Below, one piece after another: positions 1 to 5,007 of a stretch of DNA of 6,181 bases (position 1 is the stretch's first letter; every line of letters starts with the position of its first letter). The notes below the pieces were generated by a model that saw only the letters and a program-made list of their open reading frames with translations, was not told the origin of the DNA and did not search any database. The DNA is from Treponema sp. (lineage in GTDB: Bacteria > Spirochaetota > Spirochaetia > Treponematales > Rectinemataceae). The position numbers and the translations under genes are program-made. Location: contig JAFIHQ010000089.1 in NCBI GenBank assembly GCA_017849315.1, positions 1-6,181 of the forward strand, in the 5' to 3' direction.

Positions 1-1
1 C

Positions 2-460
2 ATGGGCCTGTCGGGCTTGCTATCCGCTTTGGAGCTTGTGGCAGGCGGCCCTGGTGGTCGTATTTGGACTCCTGGCACAGACTTTGGCAGTGTCATGAGC
101 ATCTGGGGCAATTACGCCATTTTTTCGCTCTGGTTTCTTGCTGGATCTGCAACTTTTCGCCGAAAACCCCTCTTAAAGAGCGCGGGCAGCTTGTTGGTTT
201 ATGTGCTTGTCATGACCGGTTTTGTCTTTTCAATTCTGCTCGCCCATCGCGTTCCTCGGAGCGTTGCATTTGGCAGTAGTGGCTATTCCTTTATGTGGAA
301 CGGTGCTGGCAGATACATGGCCTGGCCGTTATCTGGCGGAGCAGTCGCTGCATTGAATATCATTTTGAATGTACTTCTTTATGGTATTGTCCCGATTTTC
401 TGTATCGGCTTTGGCTATCTGCGCGTCGCGGAAAAGGAAGTGCGCGATGAGGTTCAATAA
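2..460 (+). CDS. C-terminal part of an ABC-type membrane permease (partial, 5' end outside window)
   Basis: The reading frame is open from the window edge, so its true start probably lies upstream. The ATG at 2-4 has no visible ribosome binding site. Three hydrophobic stretches, at residues about 37-52, 62-81 and 116-139, look like membrane spans. A basic patch (FRRKPLLK, residues 52-59) follows the first, and the protein ends in a charged cytoplasmic tail (YLRVAEKEVRDEVQ). From memory, permease subunits encoded with YtrA-type GntR regulators share a phenylalanine-rich span followed by FRRK/FRK and lysine, and a last span ending in a charged KEKEV-like tail; this is the basis of the call. The next gene, a YtrA-type repressor overlapping by 14 bases, supports a regulated ABC exporter operon whose ATPase would lie upstream. 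The substrate cannot be read. ATG 95-97 is an internal alternative start if the protein is short (121 residues). Confidence 0.6.
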   Translation: MGLSGLLSALELVAGGPGGRIWTPGTDFGSVMSIWGNYAIFSLWFLAGSATFRRKPLLKSAGSLLVYVLVMTGFVFSILLAHRVPRSVAFGSSGYSFMWNGAGRYMAWPLSGGAVAALNIILNVLLYGIVPIFCIGFGYLRVAEKEVRDEVQ

Positions 461-908
461 CGACAAACCCATATTCGCTCAAATTGCGGAGATGCTGGCC
501 GACGACATTGCTTCCGGCAAGTTCGCGCCAGGCGGCAGGCTCCCATCTGCTCGCGATTTAGCTACATCTTTGGGAGTAAACCCCAACACTGCGGCTCGGG
601 CGCTTCAGACGCTCGCGGATTCTGGCATTGCCAGGCCAGAACGAGGTACTGGGTATTACGTGGCAGACACTGCCGATGAGCTTTTACGTGCCGAGCGGCG
701 CAAGCGTTTTCTCGATGAAGAGTTACCTCGACTTTTTAAGGCGATGCATGAGCTCAACATCAGTTTTGAAGAATTGGAGGCTCGTTGGAACCTGTGGCAA
801 AGCCGAAGTATCCAAGGTGCACATGCCTCCTTTTTGTCGGCGTCCGACATGAACGGGCCAGCGGATGAGCAAGAAAATAATGAGATAAGACAAGGAGATA
901 CGATATGA
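447..908 (+). CDS. GntR-family transcriptional regulator, YtrA subfamily
   Basis: This is a predicted DNA-binding repressor of 153 residues. The N-terminal winged helix-turn-helix covers residues about 5-73. It opens with the typical KPIFAQIAEMLADDIASG helix, then LPSARDLATSLGVNPNTAAR (33-51), a recognition helix ending near LADSG (56-60), and the wing RPERGTGYYV (63-72). The remaining 80 residues are a short helical dimerisation tail rich in E, R and L. There is no large effector domain, which is the mark of the YtrA subfamily that usually controls adjacent ABC transporter genes. The start at ATG 447 is preferred over upstream in-frame codons because AAGGAAG (434-440) sits six bases before it and the wHTH begins right there. 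It overlaps the permease by 14 bases and the next gene by ATGA, so the three genes are translationally coupled. Autoregulation of this operon is inferred; its promoter is outside the window. Confidence 0.9.
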   Translation: MRFNNDKPIFAQIAEMLADDIASGKFAPGGRLPSARDLATSLGVNPNTAARALQTLADSGIARPERGTGYYVADTADELLRAERRKRFLDEELPRLFKAMHELNISFEELEARWNLWQSRSIQGAHASFLSASDMNGPADEQENNEIRQGDTI

Positions 909-1105
909 GAGCAGTTTCTGACAAGACCAGTGATAAGAGCGAACAATCGGAGAGCACTTCCCTTGTTGGGTTTAATAAAGCGAAAAGTGACAATCACCTG
1001 GCTCTTAGGCACCCAAGGCTCAAGCTGAGTACCAAATTTCTCTTGGGATTCTGCGTCGTCAACGCACTCGCGCTCATCGGCATGGCAATTGTCATAACTG
1101 TCTAA
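905..1105 (+). CDS. Small single-span membrane protein coupled to the GntR regulator
   Basis: No family was recognised. The product has 66 residues. The N-terminal 42 residues are polar and charged, rich in S, K, D and E, and end in the basic stretch RHPRLKLSTK. Residues about 45-66 are one continuous hydrophobic span (FLLGFCVVNALALIGMAIVITV) that reaches the C-terminus, suggesting a tail-anchored or N-in membrane protein. The gene appears real because a strong AAGGAG (892-897) lies seven bases before the ATG and the start overlaps the regulator's stop as ATGA (905-908). Its position suggests an accessory part of the ABC transporter operon, but this is only inferred from context. It is the last gene of the operon; 71 bases separate it from the convergent folD stop, with no convincing terminator between them. 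Confidence 0.6.
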   Translation: MRAVSDKTSDKSEQSESTSLVGFNKAKSDNHLALRHPRLKLSTKFLLGFCVVNALALIGMAIVITV

Positions 1106-1176
1106 ACCTTCCCAGTGGAGCTCAAAAGCACCACCGGGTATTAGTTTGAACGAATAAAAGGTGGCTGTCTGGCTGT

Positions 1177-2016
1177 CTAGAGAAGTGCCTTCTCTGCAGC
1201 CTCAACCGTCTGGCGCATGAGCGTGACAATGGTCATGGGCCCGACGCCGCCTGGAACCGGCGTGTAGGCAGAGGTTTTTGCATAAGCCGACTTTTCCACA
1301 TCGCCGATGCCGCCCGGATGATAGCCTGCGTCGACAAGGACTGCGCCTTCCCTAATCCAGTCCGCCTTTACAAAGTCGGGTTTGCCCACGGCGGCGACCA
1401 CAATATCGCTTTCTCTTACAAGTTCCGGCAAGTTTTCGCTCTTGGAATGACAAATCGTGACCGTGGCGTTCTCATTGAGGAGGAGCATGGCGACCGGTTT
1501 GCCCAAAATCGCGCTTCTTCCAATGACGATGGCGCGTTTGCCTGCAAGCTGAATGTTGTATTGCTTGAGTAAATAAAGAATACCACCTGGCGTGGCAGAC
1601 ACAAACACCTTTTCGCCGAGCGCCATCATGCCAAAACCTGTCGCTGTGACGCCATCCACGTCTTTTGCAGGATCGATCGCATCAAAACACTCGCGCTCGT
1701 TGATTTGCCTGGGCACCGGGTGCTGCAAGAGGATGCCGAACACGTCTTTATCTTCGTTGAGTTGATGGATAGCGTTCTTGAGTTCTTCTGTAGTTGTTGT
1801 CTCGGGCAAGAGCACTTTGCGGGGAGTGAGCCCGATGCGTTTGCAAGCATTGCCCTTCATGTTGACATAGACTTTGGAGGAAGGGTCCTCTCCAACCAAT
1901 ATGGTAGCCAAAACCGGGGTTATGCCAGATTTCGCGACGATGTTCTCCACACGAACCTTTAGTTCGCTCTCCAACTTAGCTGATACGGCTTTACCATCTA
2001 GAATTATACTCTCCAT
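1177..2016 (-). CDS. folD: Bifunctional methylenetetrahydrofolate dehydrogenase / methenyltetrahydrofolate cyclohydrolase
   Basis: FolD is a cytosolic dimer that interconverts 5,10-methylene-, 5,10-methenyl- and 10-formyl-tetrahydrofolate using NADP(H), supplying one-carbon units for purines and formyl-methionine. The 279-residue product has the usual length. Catalytic residues are Tyr50 and Lys54 (KVYVNMK), Gln98 and Asp121 (DVDGV). The nucleotide-binding domain shows TPGG (142-145), VIGRS (164-168) with LGKP, and the C-terminal signature PGGVGPMT (255-262). The second signature reads LLQHPVP, with His after Gln where LLQLPLP-like forms are common. The start at 2016 gives MESIILDG, the normal N-terminus, and AGAGGAG lies three bases upstream. 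The frame is open further, to 2163, but that extension has no family resemblance. The gene diverges from rpsP and converges on the transporter operon, so it is probably transcribed alone; no clear sigma70 promoter was found for it. Confidence 0.97.
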   Translation of the reverse strand: MESIILDGKAVSAKLESELKVRVENIVAKSGITPVLATILVGEDPSSKVYVNMKGNACKRIGLTPRKVLLPETTTTEELKNAIHQLNEDKDVFGILLQHPVPRQINERECFDAIDPAKDVDGVTATGFGMMALGEKVFVSATPGGILYLLKQYNIQLAGKRAIVIGRSAILGKPVAMLLLNENATVTICHSKSENLPELVRESDIVVAAVGKPDFVKADWIREGAVLVDAGYHPGGIGDVEKSAYAKTSAYTPVPGGVGPMTIVTLMRQTVEAAEKALL

Positions 2017-2076
2017 AAGCTCCTCTTTTATTGTGAATATTGCTGGAACGAGTGTCGTTAGAGCAAGGCGTCGAAA

Positions 2077-2094
2077 GCAAGCAAACCAGCTTGC
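2077..2094. repeat. Perfect inverted repeat GCAAGC-6-GCTTGC
   Basis: Two perfect 6-base arms (2077-2082 and 2089-2094) flank the 6-base spacer AAACCA. The repeat lies 61 bases upstream of the folD start codon, so it could be an operator or an RNA hairpin in the folD leader. On the minus strand it is followed by only three T residues, too few for a normal terminator. Confidence 0.4.
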
Positions 2095-2151
2095 AGAATA
2101 GCTTTGCGCACAGGTTGGTATTGTTGTATCGCTTCTCTGGTTCTGTCTAGT

Positions 2152-2197
2152 GCCTGTCAGCACCTGCGCAAAAGATATTGCAAAGCAGGTATAAGGC
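2152..2197. repeat. Interrupted inverted repeat upstream of the rpsP promoter
   Basis: Three nested paired segments are visible. GCCT (2152-2155) pairs with AGGC (2194-2197). ACCTGC (2162-2167) pairs with GCAGGT (2185-2190). GCAA (2168-2171) pairs with TTGC (2178-2181), closing a six-base loop; AAA (2182-2184) is left as a bulge. It ends 15 bases before the -35 hexamer of the rpsP promoter and could be a protein-binding site there, or a structured part of a folD leader RNA. Which of these applies cannot be decided from the sequence. Confidence 0.35.
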
Positions 2198-2212
2198 GTG
2201 TAAAGAACCGAG

Positions 2213-2241
2213 TTGACTTAAGTTACCCCTTGCGCTATAAA
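2213..2241 (+). promoter_or_regulatory. Sigma70-type promoter of the rpsP-rplS operon
   Basis: The -35 hexamer TTGACT (2213-2218) and the -10 hexamer TATAAA (2236-2241) each differ from consensus by one base and are separated by the ideal 17 bases. Transcription should begin near 2248, giving an 82-base leader before rpsP. An 8-base palindrome ACTTAAGT (2216-2223) overlaps the -35 element and start of the spacer and might be an operator. TTGACA at 2245-2250 is a perfect -35 hexamer but has no matching -10 element downstream. Confidence 0.8.
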
Positions 2242-2254
2242 TCTTTGACATATG

Positions 2255-2324
2255 TCCCCGATTCGGACCCTGCAACGGGGAGCGAAATCGAAAGCAGGGG
2301 CCAATTTGCTAATTTTGCAGGAGG
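2255..2324 (+). promoter_or_regulatory. Candidate structured leader of rpsP, overlapping its ribosome binding site
   Basis: The leader can form an H-type pseudoknot. Stem 1 pairs TCCCCG (2255-2260) with CGGGGA (2276-2281). Stem 2 pairs CCCTGC (2268-2273), inside the stem 1 loop, with GCAGGG (2294-2299). The loops are 7, 2 and 12 bases, the last being A-rich. The same loop segment CCTGCAA (2269-2275) is also fully complementary over seven bases to TTGCAGG (2315-2321), which includes the first three bases of the ribosome binding site AGGAGG (2319-2324). The pairings are mutually exclusive, as expected for a translational switch. The complementarity is seen directly; the regulatory role and any ligand are inference. 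It does not resemble the riboswitch classes I know well. Confidence 0.4.
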
Positions 2325-2329
2325 AATCC

Positions 2330-2581
2330 GTGAGCGTTAAGATCAGGCTCAAGAAGTTTGGCGCTAAGGCGCGTCCCTATTATCGAATTGTCGTAATGGA
2401 CACTCGTTCTCCGCGCGATGGAAAAACCATTGACGAGATCGGCTACTATCATCCAATCGAGGCCGAGGGCCAGCAGATCAGAATCGACGAAGAAAAGGCC
2501 AAGGCTTGGCTTGCCAAAGGTGCACAACCTTCCGATACTGTCCGCTCCATTCTTAATCAGAAGAATATCCAGGTCAGGTAG
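2330..2581 (+). CDS. rpsP: 30S ribosomal protein S16
   Basis: S16 is an early-binding protein of the 30S ribosomal subunit body that stabilises folded 16S rRNA. The product has 83 residues, the normal length. It begins MSVKIRLKKFGAKARPYYRI, the family's most conserved segment, followed by DTRSPRDGK (24-32), IGYYHP (37-42) and the WLAKGAQPSDTV region (60-71). The start is GTG at 2330, chosen because AGGAGG (2319-2324) lies five bases before it and because the family begins exactly there; the frame is open to 2252, but that extension is unlike S16. It is the first gene of the translation operon, with its own strong promoter and a possibly structured leader. 150 bases separate it from khpA. Confidence 0.97.
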   Translation: MSVKIRLKKFGAKARPYYRIVVMDTRSPRDGKTIDEIGYYHPIEAEGQQIRIDEEKAKAWLAKGAQPSDTVRSILNQKNIQVR

Positions 2582-2731
2582 ACTTAGCGCTGCCGAGGGT
2601 TTGCGTTTTTCTTCTGCGGGGCTTTTGGGCTTTTGGCCGGAAGGATACGCTGCTGGAGTGCGCTCAAAATGGATCGATATGGATATGAAATCGTTCGGAC
2701 GGCAAGAGAATTTCCGCCCGGGGAGTAAGAA

Positions 2732-2965
2732 GTGGAACGAGATTTAGTTGAGTATATCGTCAAGTCACTCGTGCAGGACCCTGATGCGGTAGAGATTAAG
2801 GTCATCGAGGGTGAAAAGTCGACGATTCTTGAGCTTAAGGTTGCCGAAGGGGATGTCGGCAAGGTTATTGGAAAGAATGGGCGCATTGCAAGGGCGATTC
2901 GCACAATCCTTTCTGCGAGCGCTTCGGCACAGTCCAAGCGCGTCATACTGGAGATTTTGGACTAG
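2732..2965 (+). CDS. khpA: KH-domain RNA-binding protein KhpA (YlqC family)
   Basis: This is a small cytosolic RNA-binding protein made almost entirely of one KH domain. In other bacteria KhpA dimerises, often with KhpB/EloR, and affects RNA fate and cell-wall synthesis; here that is family knowledge only. The 77-residue product has the expected length. It opens with LVEYIVKSLVQDPDAVEI (5-22), and the KH signature VIGKNGRIARAIRTIL (45-60) contains the RNA-gripping GKNG loop (47-50). It ends in the last strand RVILEILD. The start is GTG at 2732, six bases after GGGGAG (2720-2725). The gene sits between rpsP and rimM, as ylqC does in Bacillus. Confidence 0.93.
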   Translation: MERDLVEYIVKSLVQDPDAVEIKVIEGEKSTILELKVAEGDVGKVIGKNGRIARAIRTILSASASAQSKRVILEILD

Positions 2966-3050
2966 TTTGGCGTCGGTGTGCTGTGCGGCTTTCAAGTATG
3001 CTGCGAGGCTTTGGGCTGGACGCGCGGTGCATCGGGCTATGTGTGGATAG

Positions 3051-3725
3051 ATGGAACCGGAAAAGCAGGAAAAACTTGTGGCTGTGGCGCGGGTCGGCGC
3101 GCCGCGGGGCCTTGCGGGGTACGTGAGGCTCAAAAGCTATTCTGGGGAGACCGAGCACCTGAAGCGGCTCAAAGTGGTAACGCTGGTGCGGGGCTCCGCG
3201 GGGGCTCCTGGGAAGGAGGGCCGCGGCGCGCCGGACAGGGATAATCGCGGGGCGCAAGGGAAAGCGATAAGCGGCGCACCTGAGGCGGAAGGGCCTCGCA
3301 CTCTGAACGCCAGCGAAGGATCCCGCACCTTGCGCGCGACCGAAGAGTTCCGCACGCTGCGCGCCACCATTGTGGAGTTTGAGGAAGGCGAGTGGGGTTT
3401 AAGCGCTCATTTTGCAGGCTACGACAGCCCGGAGAAGGCGGGTGAGCTCACAGGCTACGACATCATGGTGCCGCGGTCGCAGGCGAGTCCGCTTAAGGCA
3501 AACGAATGGTACCTTTGCGATCTTGTAGGTCTTAAGGTGCTGCTCGACGGTCAATTCATAGGCGAAGTTGCCGGCGTGCTCGAGGGAGGAGCTGATCCTC
3601 TTTTGGAAATCTTGCTGTACGAAGGTGGGGCGAAAGCCATCGTGCCGTTCCGAAGCCAGTTTGTTGGGACGATCGATACGGACGCCGGCAGCCTCGAGCT
3701 GTTGGCAGGTTGGTTGTTGGAGTGA
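3051..3725 (+). CDS. rimM: Ribosome maturation factor RimM, with an unusual repeat-bearing insertion
   Basis: RimM binds S19 in the 30S head and assists late 16S rRNA maturation. The N-terminal barrel domain starts at VAVARVGAPRGLAGYVRL (10-27); a GxxxGxxG-type turn is normally HGLxG here and reads PRGLAG. The PRC-type C-terminal domain begins at NEWYLCDLVGLKV (151-163), with GEVAGV (171-176) and IVPF (197-200). The product has 224 residues against about 165-180 usually. The excess is an insertion at residues about 48-106, between LKVVTLV and ATIVEFEEG, made of G/A/P-rich units followed by three 9-residue repeats. ATG 3051 has only a weak ribosome binding site; GTG 3078, with AGGA seven bases before, is a serious alternative giving MAVARVGAPRG. 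The stop overlaps the trmD start by four bases (GTGA). Confidence 0.92.
   Translation: MEPEKQEKLVAVARVGAPRGLAGYVRLKSYSGETEHLKRLKVVTLVRGSAGAPGKEGRGAPDRDNRGAQGKAISGAPEAEGPRTLNASEGSRTLRATEEFRTLRATIVEFEEGEWGLSAHFAGYDSPEKAGELTGYDIMVPRSQASPLKANEWYLCDLVGLKVLLDGQFIGEVAGVLEGGADPLLEILLYEGGAKAIVPFRSQFVGTIDTDAGSLELLAGWLLE
3288..3368 (+). repeat. Three 27-bp tandem repeats inside rimM
   Basis: The units are 3288-3314, 3315-3341 and 3342-3368. They encode EGPRTLNAS, EGSRTLRAT and EEFRTLRAT. The RTL core is invariant, with differences mainly at the second and third residues and, in the first unit, in the last four. The repeats stay in frame and end exactly where recognisable RimM sequence resumes. Just before them, residues 51-80 show looser units beginning GAP, GAP, GAQ and GAP. 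Confidence 0.8.
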
Positions 3726-4492
3726 AATTCACCATCCTGACCCTGTTTCCGGAGATCGTGCGGGCTTATTTCGAAGCTTCAGTAATGAAGCGCGCCGTCG
3801 CCGCCGGGCTTATCGAATATGAGCTCGTGAACATCCGGGACTACGCCTACGACCGCCACCGCAAGTGCGACGACGAGGTGTTCGGCGGCGGCGCGGGCAT
3901 GCTGCTTAAGCCTGAGCCGTTGGACCGGGCGCTCGAGGCTGCCGGCGCTCCTTCGGTGCGTACTATTTTTGTAACGCCATCAGGACGGCTTTTTAACCAG
4001 AGGATGGCACAGGATTTTTCCCGCGAAGAGCGGCTTAACATTCTGTGTGGGCGTTACGAAGGTGTCGACCAGCGCATTATCGATACCCGTGTCACCGATG
4101 AGGTGTCCATCGGCGACTACGTGCTTTCTAGCGGTGAAGTGGCCGCAATGGTAGTGGTGGACGCCATCTATAGGCTAAGGCCCGGTGTAATCTCCGGGGA
4201 ATCCCTTGAGGAAGAGAGCTTTGCCTCCGGCCTCCTGGAGTATCCCCAGTATACACGGCCTGCTGTTTATGATACTATGCAGGTCCCAGATGTATTAACA
4301 TCGGGAAACCATGCACAAATCGCTCGTTGGAGGCTAAAGGCAAGCGTCGCTAAGACCTTGGCCTATCGCCCCGAGCTCCTGTCCAAGGACAACTTGCCCA
4401 GTGAAGTGGACAGTATATTGCGTGAAGTCATCGATGAAGGGGGATGGCATGAACCTGGTACAAGCGATCCAGGCCGAACAGGTCAAAAGTGA
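3722..4492 (+). CDS. trmD: tRNA (guanine-37-N1)-methyltransferase
   Basis: TrmD is a SPOUT-class dimeric enzyme that methylates G37 next to the anticodon using S-adenosylmethionine, preventing +1 frameshifting. The 256-residue product has family length. It shows FGGGAGMLLKPEPL (54-67), CGRYEGVDQRI (109-119), SIGDYVLSSGE (129-139), RLRPGV (151-156), GLLEYPQYTRP (170-180) and SGNHAQIARWR (194-204). The trefoil-knot cofactor site is therefore present. Two departures stand out: Glu165 occupies the position of E. coli catalytic Asp169 (ESF for DSF), and Ser137 that of Gly140 (LSSGE for LSGGE). GTG 3722 is chosen as start because MKFTILTLFPE is the standard N-terminus and it overlaps the rimM stop; TTG 3710 is an alternative. 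The last 44 bases overlap rplS in another frame. Confidence 0.96.
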   Translation: MKFTILTLFPEIVRAYFEASVMKRAVAAGLIEYELVNIRDYAYDRHRKCDDEVFGGGAGMLLKPEPLDRALEAAGAPSVRTIFVTPSGRLFNQRMAQDFSREERLNILCGRYEGVDQRIIDTRVTDEVSIGDYVLSSGEVAAMVVVDAIYRLRPGVISGESLEEESFASGLLEYPQYTRPAVYDTMQVPDVLTSGNHAQIARWRLKASVAKTLAYRPELLSKDNLPSEVDSILREVIDEGGWHEPGTSDPGRTGQK

Positions 4493-4838
4493 AGCTCCGG
4501 AGTTCCACGTCGGCGACACCGTTCGCGTGAGCTTCAAGATTGTTGAAGGCAAAACTGAACGAATTCAGGCCTACGAGGGCCTTGTTATTGCGATGAAGAA
4601 TGCCGGTATCGGCAAGACCTTTACGGTCCGCAAGAATTCTTATGGTGTCGGCGTTGAGCGTGTCTTCCCGCTTAATTCACCGCGTGTAGAGAAAGTTGAA
4701 GTGCTCCGCAGGGGCAAAGTTCGCCGTGCCAAGCTCTACTACATCAGAACAAAGGTCGGCAAGAAGTCCAAGGTCAAGGAACTTATCGTTTCTTCCAAGA
4801 CGCCCTCGAGCAGTGCTTCTGCCGCTGGCAAGAACTAG
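4449..4838 (+). CDS. rplS: 50S ribosomal protein L19
   Basis: L19 lies at the 30S-50S interface and contributes to an intersubunit bridge. The product is 129 residues, slightly longer than the usual 115 or so. It shows FHVGDTVRVSFKI (19-31), ERIQAYEGLVI (37-47), FTVRKNSYGVGVERVFPLNSP (58-78) and GKVRRAKLYYIR (89-100), all highly conserved. The extra length is a C-terminal tail rich in Ser, Ala and Lys after residue 112. The start ATG 4449 has AAGGGGG (4437-4443) five bases upstream, located inside the trmD coding sequence. The frame is open back to 4401, but those residues do not resemble L19. The gene is the last of the operon and is followed by an intrinsic terminator. Confidence 0.97.
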   Translation: MNLVQAIQAEQVKSEAPEFHVGDTVRVSFKIVEGKTERIQAYEGLVIAMKNAGIGKTFTVRKNSYGVGVERVFPLNSPRVEKVEVLRRGKVRRAKLYYIRTKVGKKSKVKELIVSSKTPSSSASAAGKN

Positions 4839-4899
4839 GAGAAAGCTAAAGGTAAACGTTTTCGGTTTTGAGATGAGAATTGAAGCCTAAACATTAACC

Positions 4900-4929
4900 A
4901 AAGGTCCGACAGTATGTCGGACCTTTTTT
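4900..4929 (+). terminator. Strong Rho-independent terminator after rplS
   Basis: A perfect 12-bp stem (4900-4911 pairing with 4915-4926) has a 3-base GTA loop. Its core is GGTCCGACA/TGTCGGACC, and it is followed by six consecutive T residues (4924-4929), partly within the stem base. It lies 61 bases after the rplS stop. On the opposite strand only a short T run follows, so activity should be mainly forward. Confidence 0.95.
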
Positions 4930-5007
4930 GTGACATTCGGCCATTTCACGTTTGAATCGCCTGCCTCGTGGGAAAGCGTTATCTTCTATGTGAAATCGAA
5001 AAATAAT

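Larger units (their letters stand above)
2017..2212. other. Divergent intergenic region between folD and the rpsP operon
   Basis: Together with 2213-2329 this forms a gene-free stretch of 313 bases. No convincing coding region was seen here: the open frames on both strands lack ribosome binding sites and resemble no protein I know. It must carry the folD promoter on the minus strand, but I found only poor matches to sigma70 hexamers. It also holds two inverted repeats, annotated separately, which fall in the region likely to be the folD 5' untranslated leader. Confidence 0.6.

Noticed and set aside
3..98. A second open frame at the left edge with a hydrophobic stretch, ending in TGA that overlaps ATG 95-97
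   Set aside because: It could be the end of another membrane protein or a frameshifted part of the permease, but the longer frame is open through the same bases without interruption and explains the region more simply.
1130..1165. CCACC...GGTGG inverted repeat between the small membrane protein gene and folD, as a terminator
   Set aside because: The arms are only five to six bases with a 24-base loop, and no proper T run follows on the forward strand; the minus-strand version has only four T residues.
1163..1178. Tandem duplication GGCTGTCT x2 at the folD stop codon
   Set aside because: An 8-base duplication is too short to carry meaning beyond replication slippage.
1318..1962. Open frames on the + strand opposite folD
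   Set aside because: They mirror the folD codons, lack ribosome binding sites and encode no recognisable protein.
2017..2163. N-terminal extension of folD starting at 2163
   Set aside because: The extra 49 residues do not resemble FolD, and a ribosome binding site and the normal N-terminus are found at 2016.
2104..2340. Open frame on the + strand across the folD-rpsP gap
   Set aside because: It runs through the promoter and leader, has no ribosome binding site and resembles nothing known.
2619..2634. Tandem duplication GGGCTTTT x2 in the rpsP-khpA gap
   Set aside because: The unit is short, it forms no hairpin with its surroundings, and there is no sign of a terminator or mobile element.
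4888..4914. TAAA followed by CCGACA resembling a sigma-28 flagellar promoter
   Set aside because: The spacing does not fit the consensus and the bases are already explained by the terminator stem.
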